Assembly (NCBI GenBank): GCA_028829895.1
Contig: CM054182.1
Location: 35,844,879-35,908,878 of the forward strand
Direction of reading: 5' to 3'
Origin: Sinotaia quadrata
Taxonomy: Eukaryota > Mollusca > Gastropoda > Architaenioglossa > Viviparidae
DNA length: 64,000 nucleotides
Shown: in pieces, positions 19,101 through 34,585 of the stretch
How positions within the stretch are numbered: the stretch's first letter is position 1
Layout of the letters: each line of letters opens with the position of its first letter
The notes under the pieces: model-generated
The model's database searches: none
The model's input: the letters and a program-made list of their open reading frames with translations, nothing else
What the model was told of the DNA's origin: nothing
Program-made: the position numbers and the translations under genes

Positions 19101-22100
19101 TTCATTATATATAAATTATTTTAGATAAAATTGTTGTGGGATTTTTAATTTGTTTATTTTTAGTATTCCTTTAAATATTTACAAAGTCTTTTCTGGGCAA
19201 TAGCATACTGGGGACTTCCATAACATCGTTGACACAGCCCAATATGCACTGGCTCACGACGAGGTCGGATTTGTTCCAATTACGCAAGCAGGAGCTGTGC
19301 AGTTAGGGTAAGTTGAACAATCTCTAATTTATTAATAAATAATAATAGCAAAATGATAATTAAAAAAAATAACAACTAATATTTAAGCTATGTCATTACT
19401 ACATATTAAGTCAAGCAAAAGTTTGCTGCTCTTGTATGTCCAAAGAAGCGTTGATAATGTCGTGGTCTTGTAAGAGGAGTATAGACATGGTGACATAAGA
19501 ATCTACAGGGCTGCCAGTTAAGTAATGACCATTAGGGAGGCACATCTAATTTGACATAGAAATCTACAGGGTTGCCAATTAAGTAATGGCAAAGTTGCAT
19601 AGTGCCATAAAGGAGGCACATCTAATTTGACATAAGAGTCTACAGGGTTGCCAATTATATAATGGCAAGGTTGCAAGTTGCATAGTGCCATAAAGGAGGA
19701 ACATCCAATTTGACTTAAGAATGTGCAGGATTACCAGTTACCAAATACCAGAAAGGAGGTACATATAATTGACATAAGAGCCTTACAGAGTTGCCAGTCT
19801 TAAATCGTTTCATGAAGGTGACTTATAGACATTGACTCAAAAGTCAAAAGGGTTGCAAATTGTCATTTCATGGAAGCAGGTAGTGAAGAGTCTAACAGAT
19901 TGCCAGTTGTTATGGAGGCAGATAGATACTTAAGTAAAAGTCTAAAGGGCTGAAGGTTTTGTCATGATCATGTGACTAATTGAATACTGCCACAGTTTTA
20001 AGAGATATTAGTAATATAATTAACATTTATTGCACTTTTTTCCTCAGTATGTTTGTAAATTATAATTACTGCACTTTTATTCTAGTCATTTTTTTTTGTA
20101 AATTAAATTTACTGCACTTTTATACCAGCTATAATTTGTAAATTAAAATTCTTTCACTTCTAATTATGTTTTGTAAATTAAAATTCCCACACTTTTATTC
20201 TAATTATGTTTTGTAAATTAAAATTGCCACACTTTTATTCTAATTATGTTTTGTAAACTAAATTTACTACACTTTTATTTCAGTTATGTTTTATAAATCA
20301 AAATGACAGGTTTGTTGCTGGAGTGATTCCCCGAGAAAAGATGCCAGGCTTTGAGCGTTTGCTCTGGTTTGCTTGTCGTGGTAATGTCTTCCTTCGCTAT
20401 GAGGAAATCAGCCATCCTATGGAAGATCCCTTAACTGTATGCTGTTGTTTTCTTTTTAATATTTTTTTTTTTAAGATGACGTGATTCCAGCTCATTTAAA
20501 TAAGACTTGCACTCGAGAGAGTTTGGTTTATGTAATTAGGTAATTTTTCATTTGCTTATTAGTAGTACTCTTATTATTCTAAGTTATAATCAAATTGTAG
20601 CAAGATTGCCAGTTATAGATTCTCGTTAATATCATAATAATAATTATATAAAATACATATTTTCACTTATCTCTCTTGAACTCTTGTACTTTTTAAGAGA
20701 GGCATTAACTTCTGCTATTATGAACTAAGCCTATTCATTTTTTAACCCCTGACCTGCAAAAGATTCTGGGCCTAATCTTTCATACTAACTCATTTGCTTC
20801 CTTTTCAGGGAGAACCAGTCCACAAAGATGTGTTTATCATCTTTTTTCAGGGTGAGCAGCTGAAAAGCAAAGTTAAAAAGATTTGTGATGGGTTAGTATT
20901 TATTTTTTTTAAAATATGGTTTGCTACTTTCCACATTGTATATCTTATTTAGGGAACAAAGATGATACTGTACCTTTGGAAAATTAAACCAGTTTAAAGT
21001 ATAACAGTTTCAGTTTGGGCACAGAATGTGACTTTGTGATCAGAGTGTTCACTCATTTATTATCTCTCTTTTGCCTTCTTCATTTGATGATAATTTGCTC
21101 TTCCATGAAGTAATTGGTTAAAGCATGGAACATTTATCTGCTCAAATCACAGTGACAAAGAGGAATGGAATATAGACTATTTCTCCCCATCTGTCCGAGA
21201 GCTAGAGATATTTGTAGTCAAACTTTATCTTTACTGAAGCATATAAATACTCTTTATATGCTTGCCTATTTTGTGTCATCAGGATCCATGAACTCAGTTT
21301 TATCTAATTTGCCATTTTACTGACTTATAGCTTGGAAGGAATTGTATTGGCAGTTGGAGAAAATCTTTAATTTTCCTAGATTTTTTCTGATGCTTTTTGT
21401 TCTCTGATCCTTGAGTAGCATAAGCCCAGTCCCCTCTTTTGATTAGGACTTTTATTCCTAGTGTTTTTGTCTTGTTAGCATTTTGTGAGTAAAGTATCTA
21501 TTTTCCTTAGAATCAAGGTATTCCTGGGTATTGATAACATTAAGTAAATATACTCTACTCATTCATTTGTTTCCAGTGGGGTTGGAGGATAGGCCTGTAT
21601 AACACATTAAGTAAATATAATCTCCAATATAATTGTTTCAACTGAGGTGGGGTTGGAGGTTAGGCCTGAGTAACACATTATTAAATAAATATATTCATTC
21701 ATTTGTTTCCATTGGGGGAGGTTGGAGGATAGTCCTTTGTAACACATTTAATAAATATACTCTACTCATCTGGTAAGCATTCAGGAAAATCTTTATGTAG
21801 AAAAATTCCATTATGTAATAATTTTATAATAACTAATCCTTGAATACCTGTAATTTAAAACCTCTAATGCTTTAATACACACTGCCTTAGTACTATGGCA
21901 TATAACTTCAGTTAGGTAAAATTAAATTTAAATATGTACTAATTACAGTACAGCATATTGAAGTAATATGTCGCACCCATAATGTACAAGGTAGAATTGC
22001 TTATCATAGGATTCCATGTATCCAACTTTATGCACTTGTATCTGAGCTTGAGTGTTGTTAACAAGTAATATTTTGTTTTTAGTTTCAAGGCATCTTTGTA

Positions 22101-25100
22101 TCCTTGCCCCGAGAATCCGCAGGAACGAGAGGAGATGCTTAAAGGTGTCAATACCCGTTTGGCTGATCTGAAAACTGTAAGTGATGATGACTTTTCAAGA
22201 TAAGCAATTTTAGCATTTCCAATTCATTGTCATGCAGATAGTAAGATTGAAATATTAAGCAAGCTTGCATGCTGGTTATGTAGATTAAGCCTAGCAAGAT
22301 ATGGCTTGCAATTGCATCCAGGCCCCAGAGCTTTTCTGACCATCCCTCAAATTGTCATTAATGAACCATACAACTAGCCCTAAGCAATCACTTTTCTGTT
22401 GCTGATTTTTGACAAGCCCTCCAGTTATCATTAATGACCATAAAACCAGCCCTAACATAAACTTTTCTATTTTTGATTTCTGACAAGTTCTTCAATTAGT
22501 CATTAATGAACCATACAACCAGCCCTAAAATAGCTCTTTTCTGTTGTTGATTTCTGACAAGTCCTCCAGTTTTCATTAATGAACCATACAACCAGACCTA
22601 AAACAGCATTTTTTTATTGTTGATTTCTGACAAGTCCTTCAGATGTCATTAAAGAACCATACAACCAGACCTAAAATAGCACTTTTCTATTGCTGATTTC
22701 TGATAAGAAAGCCTCTGATGTTGTCCGTTATAAATTTATAAATACTTTGTGGGTGTTTTTCTTTTGTATGTGGGCCTACCCTGCATATACTATGATATTG
22801 ACAGGTGAATTTGTAAAAGAATGTATTAATACAGAGGTAGAATGTTTCTGTCAGAGAAAAAGAAATTTTTTTTCAGGTATCAGTCTTTCACAATTTTTAC
22901 AATAGAAAGGAAAATTGAAAATATAGGAAAAAGTCAGTGAGACAGTTCTAAGAGAGAAATCCAAGTTCCAAGTATATTCCATACATATTGATTCATTAGA
23001 TGGTGAAATCCTAGATTGGACTGGTAAATAAGTATGTACATTAATTTATAGACAGTAAAGTGATAGATTAGAAAAGTAAAGAAACCATAATTGCTTTCAA
23101 TTATATTAACACTCCCAATTTAGTTTTTATTGCTCAACATATCTGAAAGTATGATAGTTCTAGTGTTGTGGAATCTTGGTATTATCAATAAAATAATTTT
23201 AAAATGTTTACTATGATTGCTTTTCTGACAGGTGCTAAGTCAGACAGATGACCATCGTCACCGTGTGCTGGTTGCTACACAGAAAGAGATTCGATCCTGG
23301 ATAATCAAGGTGGAGAAGATCAAAGCCATCTACCACACGCTGAACATGTTCACCTTTGCACAGAACTCCCTCATTGCTGAGTGTTGGTGTCCTCTTTCAG
23401 CACGAGAGGAAGTCAATGCTGCTCTGAGAGCTGGAGAGGTAGAGTAATTTTAATGAAGTTTCTAGGTTAAGAAGACTTTGCTCAGGTTTGAAGTTTCTAG
23501 TCATTAAAGATTTTTCTAAAGTTTTTAGTTCTTAAACTAGGAGCTGATTTAGTTTGGAGCTTCTAGGATAACACTTTGTTGTTTGGAGTTTTTAAAATTC
23601 TTGTCTGCATTTATCACTAGCTAACATAAGGTTTGGAACTGAATAAACACTTTATGTCATCACCATGATTTATTTATGGACAAATCTCAACTAACTGTCA
23701 TTTACTTATAGGGTTATTGCATTAAGCCATTAAAACTTGCAGCAAATCTGTTCTGTTGGTTGTGTACTGTTTTTAAAAACACACTTGATGACAGTTATAC
23801 TTGCTCTTTATGAGCATTCCATTTACCCATATTAACTCTTTGTCAGTAAAGGAGTATTATAATTAGTTATAAGTTCTAAAGCATTCCATTTACCCATATT
23901 AACTCTTTGTCAGTTTGTCAGTAAAGGAGTATCATAATTAGTTTTAAGTTCTAAGGCATTCCATTTGACACTTTTCTTGTTTGTATTTGCTTGCAGAAAG
24001 TCAGCGGCAGCACCATACCTAGCATTGTTCAGACAATGCAGACTAAGAAAAAGCCACCCACCTTTTTCAAGACCAATAAGTTCACTAACGGCTTTCAGAA
24101 CATTGTCAATGCCTATGGAGTGGCTACATACCTTGAAGTCAATCCAGGTTAGGATTTGAAGCACTTCTAGTTTGATCTTAACACAGAAATAAAGTATTTT
24201 TTATTTAAAATTTCACAAAATTTGCAGAATTTTGTCAGTTTGAGGAAGAATAAGAATGGAAGCAGTGTATATTTAATGATTGAGATCAAAACTCCTAACT
24301 GCTGTATAGTAAATTGTTTGATAATCAGTATATAGAAAATTTTCATTATTACTATTGATGTGTAAACACAGCTGATGTATGCAGGGTACTAGTAGTTAAT
24401 TTCTTTTTATTCTTATTTTTTATTTTATTTTACTGTCATCATAAACTCATAAGCATTTCTTTGCACACTCCATTTGTTGGAAAGTTCACTAAAAGAGAAA
24501 TCTTTTCTTTAAAACCGGTGTATTGATAAAGAAAATCTTACTTTATTTTATTATAATATTACATTTTATATTACATTGATTTAATTGCTTAGTTTAGTTT
24601 GTTTTAATCATTTCTTTAAAAAAGTTTATGGTGTGTTTTAGGGTTTCTTGTTGCATCCCCCCCTCCCCTTTTATCACCACATTTTTCCAGATAAGCATTA
24701 TCTTATATATATATATATATGAGATATCCTTTAATATGAGCTTTATCTTAGGGTGTGTATGTATATGCATGTGTGTGTGTGTATATATATATATATACAT
24801 TTTAGGAGATATTCAGATTCTTCATGTGTCACCATCAAATGTCAGGTCAGTACATTTGCCAGTTTCACTTGAGGGTATCATCTTTCTCCAACATTGTTTT
24901 GTAATTTATTTTCATTATTTTGGCTGCCTGTTGTTCTTGTTTCTGTCTCAAGATATATTTATCATGACTTTTTGATAGTTAACACCTGTTGTGTTTGCCT
25001 ATTTGATAAAATGGCTGACAGTATTATTATGTATCATAATACAATGGCTGGTGGTGTGTTTTCAGTGTGGTCTATAGAACAGAATTGTTAATAAGTTTGA

Positions 25101-28100
25101 AAATCCAAACTGTCCCCAGTCCTGTTAGTTTGGATTATTGATGTTCTAGTGTGTGTTTGTGTGTGTGCGCACATTACATGCATGCCCAACTTTTGTTAAA
25201 GGCTATAATGTTAGAGCAATTACTGCCAGTCAGAAATGTGGCTTTGTAGAAATTTACATAGGGTAGGATGGAAGAATTTTAAGGGATGTCATCTTTGGCT
25301 TCTGATCTATTATATGATGCAGATCCATCTGCCGCTAGTTGCCTTATATGCCTTTAATTTCTGTCATAGATAGTGGTTTGCCCTCCTGGTATTTTTCACT
25401 TGTGTGTGGTTTTGTGCATCAACATGTTATTTTTTGTTGTTGTTTTATCAGAAAAGTACATCCACCCTTCTATTCATTAATTCTCCTTACTTTTTGCTCA
25501 TGGTTTTTTGAAAAAAGGGGGTTATTTCCAGGTTTCATATGCAGGTCTGGAGTTCTGAAAAATGTCTAGAATTTTTATTTTAGCATTTCCAGGCCTGGGG
25601 AAAGTCTGGAAAATAAGTAAACTGTCAAAAATAGTCAGGACAATTTTTTTAAATTTTAGTTTTTTACTGTTTTAATTTTGAACTGACTGAAGATATTGGA
25701 TTACATGGAATAATTTTATTAAAAACCATTAATATCAGTCGATAGAAAATGTTGCCATGCACCTACGGTCAAAATATGATGCATATACCTCACCAACCTT
25801 GTACTGATTTGGTTATGAAATAATGTGATCTGCACATCTTTATTTGATTAATTTCAGTATTTAAAAAATCTATTTCTTTGAAAATAACAGTTTTGGGCGC
25901 GTCCTTTTTCATAATCTTTCAGTTAATTTTTGTTTCGTTTCGATATTCCCATAATTTCATATTTTTTAAAAGCATTGATTTAAATTTTTTCTTCATAACT
26001 CACAAAACCGACCCTCCTAATTAGCTAATGAGGCTAATTATCTTTGTAAGTTATTAATCCAAAATTGTGAAATAATTCAGGCTTGTATGATGCTGTACAT
26101 GTGTGAAAATTGCACCACAATGATTTTGGGGTTAGGGGTGGGGATTGCGAATATCTCCGAAACTACTGTAAGATATCTGAATTTTGTTTTGGGGTTTCTG
26201 CTTCAGGATAGATTCCTCTTGCTTCCTGCAAAGCTTAGTGTATTTTTGAAAAAAGTTATTTACTGTGCCTTATACTTATTAGGAAACTGCAAGATCTCTT
26301 AGATTTGATCATCGAATAAGTATTTAAAGAAAAACTATTTTATGTAGAAAATGATCCTTTTACTTTCTTGCAGCACTGTACACCATCATCACTTTCCCAT
26401 TTCTGTTCGCCATCATGTTTGGTGATGCGGGCCACGGTGTTATCATGTTTCTGTTCGGACTCTGGATGGTTCTCACAGAGAAAAAGCACTTGGCCCAACG
26501 CTCCACCAATGAGGTTAATTGCTAATTTAGATGTGTTCATTTCTCTAAACTTATGTGTAAAACAGCTATTCATATCTGATTCTGCCACTAATGATATTAT
26601 TTAATATATTTGCATTTGAAATTTCTTTCAACTTGTAAGAACCAGAAGTTATTTGGGAAATGCATTCATTTCACTGAGGACACATTATGACTCATGAATT
26701 TGGTGTGAATTTCACTACTGTCAGTATTAATTGACACTTTCACACCATGTGAATAAAATTCCTGATTTAAAAATTAAAAAAGTCAATTGAGTCTAAAGGT
26801 ACATTTTAAAAAGTGTTGAGTTTTAGGAAAAACATATTATTCTTTGAAATTCTTGAAGTTTACATCATGAATATTACTTTGTTGTCAGTAAAATTTAAAG
26901 TACATTAGAGGACATTTGTTCTTATCTCATTTTTATGTACTTATACTAAGGGGAATGATGTAGCATATAGTGAGTAGTTCCCCTTTTAATTATGTGGGTG
27001 TCAGCACTAAATTACAAAATAAGTTCATTCTGACCAAACCTTGGTTTAAATTTAAAATTGTTTAGAGGTTTATTTATATTATTGATATTAATTACTGCTA
27101 GTTTTTATTCAGTGTTACCTTTCTTTCAGTAATTCAAAATGTATATATTCAGGCAACATTTAAATTTAAATAAAAATAAAGTATTATAGAATTTTTTAAA
27201 ATGAACAAATATAGTTATTAGATGCTATTAATAAGTTCAAAATAAGTAAAAACAAATAACACTTTACACTTAAAATTATATCCATTTTAATTTTTTTTTT
27301 AATCCTGAAAGTTAAGTACATTTTATAATTAAATATATATATATATAAATTACATAAATTAAAATAATAAAATAACACATATTTTTATTTTTCAGTAAAT
27401 TTCTTTTTTTAGATTTAGAACTGTTTCAGTGTGTTCTTTATTTGGCACTCTAAAATTAATGGTATGTTACAGTGCTAATTCTTAACTGGATGTTGAACCT
27501 GTGTGACACTATGGTAAAACTTTCTACCTTTCGCCCTCAAAATTCATGACTTTTTTGTAAAAGTTCTCACTATCCGTAATGGCTTAGTCAGCAGTTAGAG
27601 CTAACAGAAACAAACTCATTTTAGGCACTTTATAAAATTTAGAACTGATGGATGCATCAAAAGATTCAGAGCTAATGAACTCATTTTAAGATCCAGAACA
27701 TATAAAGACTTATAACATTCAGCACTGGTGGACACTGTTAAGATTAATCTCCTTCATCAATTATGTTCATATTTCAATCATAATGCTTACATTTGATCAT
27801 CTTAAGAATTAAATGCATTACAGATTGTATTGGGTGGGGGATCCTGCTTAATGAAATTAGAACATAAATTTTTATGTATCACGTGAAGAATTTATTCTCC
27901 TTTAGTTAGTTTTGAAGCTAAATATTTCAAACATTTTTGCAAATAAGTTATGTTTCAAAAACAAAACAATTCCTTAAATAATCAAGACACAAGCAAAAAT
28001 TTATAAAAGTTATAAAGACTGATCGTACTTTGATCAAAATTTGTCAGATTAGATTACAGTTATTGCTGAATTAATTTGTATATTTACATTTATTATTTTT

Positions 28101-31100
28101 ATTTATATTTTTAGAATAGTATGTGTAATTTATTAATTTTTTTACATGGTTAATAAAGTGCACTGGTCACCATGCTTTTGCTTGTGCAGTGGATTCAGAT
28201 ATACTCTTTAGTGTAACTGCAGGCTCTACATGCACAGGCTTTCTCACTCATGAAACTGTAACATTGTACTTAGTGCACCCAGAGTGGTGCTATTTGTAAT
28301 ATATACATTTACTTCAAACTATTAAGTAACTTTCATCATACCTTTGAATACAGTCAGTTGTGTTTAATGACAGCATACATAAATACAAGAGAAAATCACT
28401 CATTGACAGTTTATGCAAAACTGCAAATTATCATTGCAATTGCTTTAATTAACTTCTGAAGTTACATTATATATTTGTTCTATAAAAAAAAAATTTAAAT
28501 CTTTTTTTGTTTACCCAATTCATCATGTAAAGGATTTGTTTTTTGCTGCTCTAGGCTATGTATTTGAGGTTACAGTACCTCACATGTAACTTGTTTAATT
28601 GTGAGATCAATATTTATCATTTTTAGTCATTTTTCGCTGCTGGTGTTGATAGTGTTGATAAACAATTGTCTTCAGATTTGGAATACATTCTTTGGTGGTC
28701 GATACATCATTCTTTTGATGGGTTTGTTTTCTGTTTACACCGGAATGATATACAATGACATCTTTTCAAAGTCCTTCAATATATTTGGTTCAGCATGGAG
28801 AATGCATGATTACAGGTAAATGATTTATCTGCCCAGTTTCTGTTAAAGAACTTAATATACTATTTCTGATCTGTCTTAATAATTTTTAATGAGCATTGTA
28901 TAATATCTGTTTGTAATGAGTTTAATAGACCATCTGCAACCTGCCTGTATAAATTTTTTAATTTCATTTTTCCACAAGGCTTGTTTGACTTAACTTTTTG
29001 GGGAAATAAAATTTGATGGTGCTCCATAACATTGAAATGTTTAAAACAATATACTTTGATAAATGTTTCAAAGTAACTACATTATAGTCTCTTAATAATT
29101 TGAATTTAAAAATATGTTCTGAACAGTTATTAATGCTTTCTTTTTCAGTGATGAATTCCTTCATCATATTGAGGATCAGAAAGCAGACTATATGCTTGAC
29201 CCCCTTAACTTCTTCAGAAATCAAACACCCTATCCAGTCGGCATTGATCCAGTAAGTGACTTTTCTCCTCTCTTAGATCAAATCACTTAAATAAAGCATA
29301 TATTTGGGATGGCAATTTTCCCCACATTCTACGACATAGATTAAAGAATTTCTTTCAAAGAAAGTATGTATTTTGGGTGTCACTTTCCCCTCATTCAAAC
29401 TGTTATCTACAACATAAATCATATAATTTCTTTCAAATAAAGCAAGCATTTTGGATGCAAAATTTATAGGTGATCCTATAAAGTACCCTTATTTGTAATG
29501 GTCTTTTTCATTTATTTGTGTTCTGAGACCTTTCTTATAAATGCAATTTTTGTTGTTGTTCATATGGTTTTAATTATGAATCTTTTCAGATTATCTCACA
29601 AATTCTAACTAAGCAACAAGCAAATGAAACTACACTGATTTATAACTAATATTTAATAATGTAATATGAACATTTAAAAATAGCTTCATATTTCTTATCT
29701 ATTTATGCATTATATGAAATTTGAATTGAACAATTAGTACATATATTTATGGCATTAACTTCATGGTATGCATGCTTATTAACAAAAACTTGTGCTAGAT
29801 AATAACTTTGGCTTTAAGAAATGCTTTACTTGAGCATGAAGTGGTATTTCAGTAATAATCAGTGGTACAAATATATTCTTCAAGCATTTGCGTGGATAAT
29901 ACAAATAGAGAAATTAATTGTATAAGAATTTTATGTATGAAGTTAATATTGAGTAATATTTTTATATTACTTCTTATCTTCATTTGTTTCCAGCATAATG
30001 GACTAACTCCAAATAAAACTTAATTCCTCAAGTTTTATAGTGTATCTTTTTCAGCACCTGTATTTTTTTTTTTACCCTGTTTCTTATTTACTTTTAGATT
30101 TGGCAGCCAGCAAAGAACAAGATTGCATTCCTGAACTCTCTCAAAATGAAATTGGCTGTTATTTTTGGCATTTCCCAAATGTTCTTTGGAATCTGTCTTA
30201 GTCTCTTCAATCATCTGTGAGTCTTTTTCATAAAAGTGGGAATAGTGAGTTTATGCTTAATATTTTAATTAACACTTTTGAATTATGTGCAGTAACATGC
30301 TTGTCAGTACCCCACATCATTGATTGTTGTGCTTATAATTTTCAGAATAAAATATAAAGTTCTTTTGTAGATATTGCTATTTTGTTATGTAATGTATGCT
30401 TGTTAATAGTCATTAGAAAAACTGATTTTTATTTCATTTAATTCTCTTTGCAGATACTTCCGAAAATACCTGCACATCCTTGTGGAGTTCATTCCGGAAT
30501 GCATATTTTTACTCTTCTTATTTGGGTACCTTGTTGCCATCATCTTCTACAAGTGGGTTACATTTGGAACTGCTGAATCCACGTGTGCTCCTGCCTTGCT
30601 TATTCGTTAGTGTTCATATTTTCAGTTTTAGTGTTGACCCCACTATGGGTGTTTGTATTGATATTTAACATTGCTTGTTTGCTAACTAGACCTGCCATTT
30701 TCCTTTGTCTAACCATACAGGGTTCTCCAAATGAATGGCTGAATGTATTATTAGGTATTCCAAACATATTTTTTATAATCATTACTAATAATTTAAAAGT
30801 ATATAGACAGATAGAATTTTTTCTGCTGATTTCAATGATACTAAAATTACGAATTTTTCAATATTTAATTTTTCGCAGACTTTTACGCTCAAAAATGAAA
30901 TTGTACAAATAGCTCACTTTGAAGGTCCACTAAATGAAGAAATTATAAACAGTATAGTTCAGACTCTTCACATAAGTAATATCCAGCATACAAAAATGGC
31001 TGAAGTTTTTTAAGAGGCTTTGCAATCTTATTTTTCAATATACTGTCAGTCAAAATTAGCAATTCATTCATTTTTGGGTTGGAAAAAGTTCTAACGCAAT

Positions 31101-34100
31101 TAACATAAAATGGATGAAATTGCTATAAACGTTAAAACTGTAATAACTCTGTTTGTAATTGAGCTACAGAGATGCTTTTGGTACCATTGGATTCAGTTTG
31201 GAAAGATCTATATTAAGAATGCACTCACCACAATAAAGAAATCTTCATTCATCAAATTTAATGCTTTTTCAGTTCAGTGATTCTAGTGCAGGAATGTTCT
31301 TATATGCTGTATGCACACAATTACCTGCTTTCCACAACAGAATGTTTCATGTTGTGGTGCTTAACTTAAATAAGCAATGCAATCTGCTGGTAGACCGTTA
31401 TTCCACAATCTGCCTTCGCTGGACACTGACATAATTTAATTTTTGCAGTAAAAGACAGCCATTTATTACCTTTACAGCATCTTTTCTCAGCCAGTCTTTT
31501 CACTTACATGCTTAAAAAAATATATTTGTACCTTATAACTCTTTCCCTATTGAATGGTACAACACTTAAGGTGGCACACCTAGCTATAAAAGCATGGAAA
31601 ATTGGAAAAAAATCAACATAAAAAATTTGGGGGTCTTTTCTGATAGAAAAATGGCTGAATTTTATGAAACTGCTTTTATTTTTGGACAAATCACAATAGT
31701 TTTGAAGATATTTTCAATCAAAGATGGGAATATACTATGGGAGATGTTCATGGTTAAAATGTTAACTGAAAATCAGATTGGGTGTAGTTTCTTTGACAAC
31801 AAGTAATTTAGTGTTTTAGAGCAATAAATACTCATTTAGATAAGTCCACAATAGAGATGACAGCAGCTGCTATTTCCATCTCTTTGCATATAAATAATTT
31901 ATTTCTGTAGGTCATCAGGGAAAGAACTACACTACCTCCTTTGTATAATTCTCAGGTGGTATGTTTGTCTGGTGGGACGATGTAATAACAAATTTTCTAC
32001 ATAACATTTTTTTTCTTGAACACTTTCCAGATGATTCTGCAGCTATTTTCTGTATTTTTCAGATTACATCAATATGTTCATGATGAGTGCCAAGAACAAG
32101 CCTGCGGTAAACAGTACAGACTACCTCACTAAAAAAGACTGTACACAGTGGGTATTCTACAGTGGCCAGGTAAAATTAAACTTCATCATTTTACATTTGC
32201 AGTAAAATAATCTATGACCAGCCACAGTTTTGTTAATTGTCACGTTCACAGTTGTATAGTTATAGTAGTTAATCTACAAATGTGTTAATTGGCACATTTC
32301 ATGATTAAACATTTGTAGTAGTAAACCCTGTCCTACCACATATTTGCTAATTGCTACCTTCATGACTGAACAGTTGTAATAGTAAACTTGCACAACTACA
32401 GATTTGCTAATTGTTTCATTCATGATTGATCATTTGTAAGATTTGCTAATTGTTACATTCATGATTGAAGATTTGTAAGATTTGCTGATTGTTATGTTAA
32501 TGATATTTGTTTGCTTCCAAAATATTTTAAAGATTCTTCTGTGACCTATTTATTATGTGGCAGAATTTTCCTTTACCAATATTTCTTTCTCATGTACTTA
32601 GTAGTATCACAGGTAGTCTTATTATTTCGCATTGGTTTAGCACAATAAAATTTGTTTTGCATCCAAGTCTTATTGTTCCACATTAGTATAGCACAATAGA
32701 ATTTGTTTTGCATCCAAGTCTCATTGTTCCACATTGGTTTAGCACAATAAAATTTGTTTTTTGTGTAGTCACATTGACTTATCACCAAAAAATATTGCAA
32801 ATTCAGATTGTTATACTAGTAAGAACAATTAATTTCTAAATAACAGTAGTTTTTATATTATATATGCTTGGAAACGCACCTTTCTATATGTTTTATTAGT
32901 CAGACATCTCTGTTTTGGTCAGCAGAGAATTCATTGCAATACAAATTTTTGAAATTTAAGACTAGTTTGAATGTCTGATACAGTGAAATACAAATTTTTA
33001 CAATGTTAACATTTAAGACAAGATTAATCATGTGATATATATTGAAATACAAATTTTACAGTGCTAACATTTAAGACAAGATTAATCATGTGATATACTG
33101 AAATACAAATTTTACAGTGCTATCATTTAAGACTAGATTATTCATGTGATATACTGAAATATATATTTTGCATTGTTAACATTTAAGATTAGTTTGAGCA
33201 AAAGATGTACTGAAATATGGATTTTACAGTGCTAACATTTAAGACTTGATTTGCAACACTTATTATCAAATGCTGTGTAGGATGAGTTATTTTTCTTGTT
33301 AGTCAGCCAAGTGCTGTTTTGGAACATAAGCTGTGATCATGCAGTAATATTTTTTAAATTAAGATACCCTAAAGACTTAAGTGGAAAAAATGATACAAGT
33401 TTATTTATTTGTATTTAATAAAAAAAGATGCAAGTTGAGATAGATTTGAAGTAGATATGTCCTGGTGAACCTTTCCTGTTATGTATTCTAATATTTACCT
33501 TTCAAATTCTGTAAACAAAGGGATTTTTGAAGAAGTAGCTACCACATTTAGTGAGTATTACAGTACTTAATTCCCTTCAAATAGGAACATAGAAAAATAG
33601 ATCACGCATGGATGATGCCTAAACTTACTTACAAAATTTTTTTTTTACTTTTTACTTTAAAACCAGTTGTACATCCAAATTAGATATTAATTCATATAAC
33701 TAATCCTTTTAAAAAGCAATATTTTATTATTTTATGCTCATAATCATATGTTAAAGATTATAAACAGAGGACACATCCTTAGTTGCCATCTTGAACTTCA
33801 TGAATTACAAAGCCATCAGTTATTTTTCATTTGCTATGGATCCTGAGTTTACTGATGTTCATTGAAATTGTAATTGTGATATCAAACTATGCAAACTGAG
33901 AGAAAAACAAATTTTAGGTATACAGTTTGTGGCATTTTCTTATGGTTTCAGAAAAGCAAAAACTCTTTCTGTTTTTCACAAACCATAGTTACCCTATTAA
34001 GTTTGCATAGTAATTCATAATTAGACATTAATTTGTTCAAGGTAAAAATATATGTATATCTAAATTGTAATTTTTATCTGAAAGTCAATTTGTAAACATA

Positions 34101-34522
34101 TTTTAAAGATTATTTCAGTGTCTGCTGTGTTATTGTTATATATTTTAACAACTTGAATTTGAATGCTGAAATTTCTTACTTTCACAAAAATGAAGTCACA
34201 AATTTGCTGGAATTAGTAATAGTACTTAAAAGACTTGGTAATTAATTATTTACTGTCACATTTATCTGATGTTTGGTTTTCTGTTGCAGATATTGCTATA
34301 TTTCAATAATATAGCAATTGTTTTTCAGTTACCCATCATACCTTCTTTTTTCTTCATTGTCAGAATGTAAACTCCGGATTTTGTCTCTCCCCCCCCCAAA
34401 AAAAAAAAAAATTAAACTAATCCTCATATTTAATTTATTTATATATACAAATATGTAACAATACATTTACAGTTATATTTGTATTAAAGCCCATTCAGTT
34501 TCCTATAAAATGGATATAATAA

Positions 34523-34585
<63 letters not shown>

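Noticed and set aside
23910..24164. Minus-strand frame opposite exon 10
   Set aside because: Shadow of the conserved V-ATPase exon 10 on the opposite strand.
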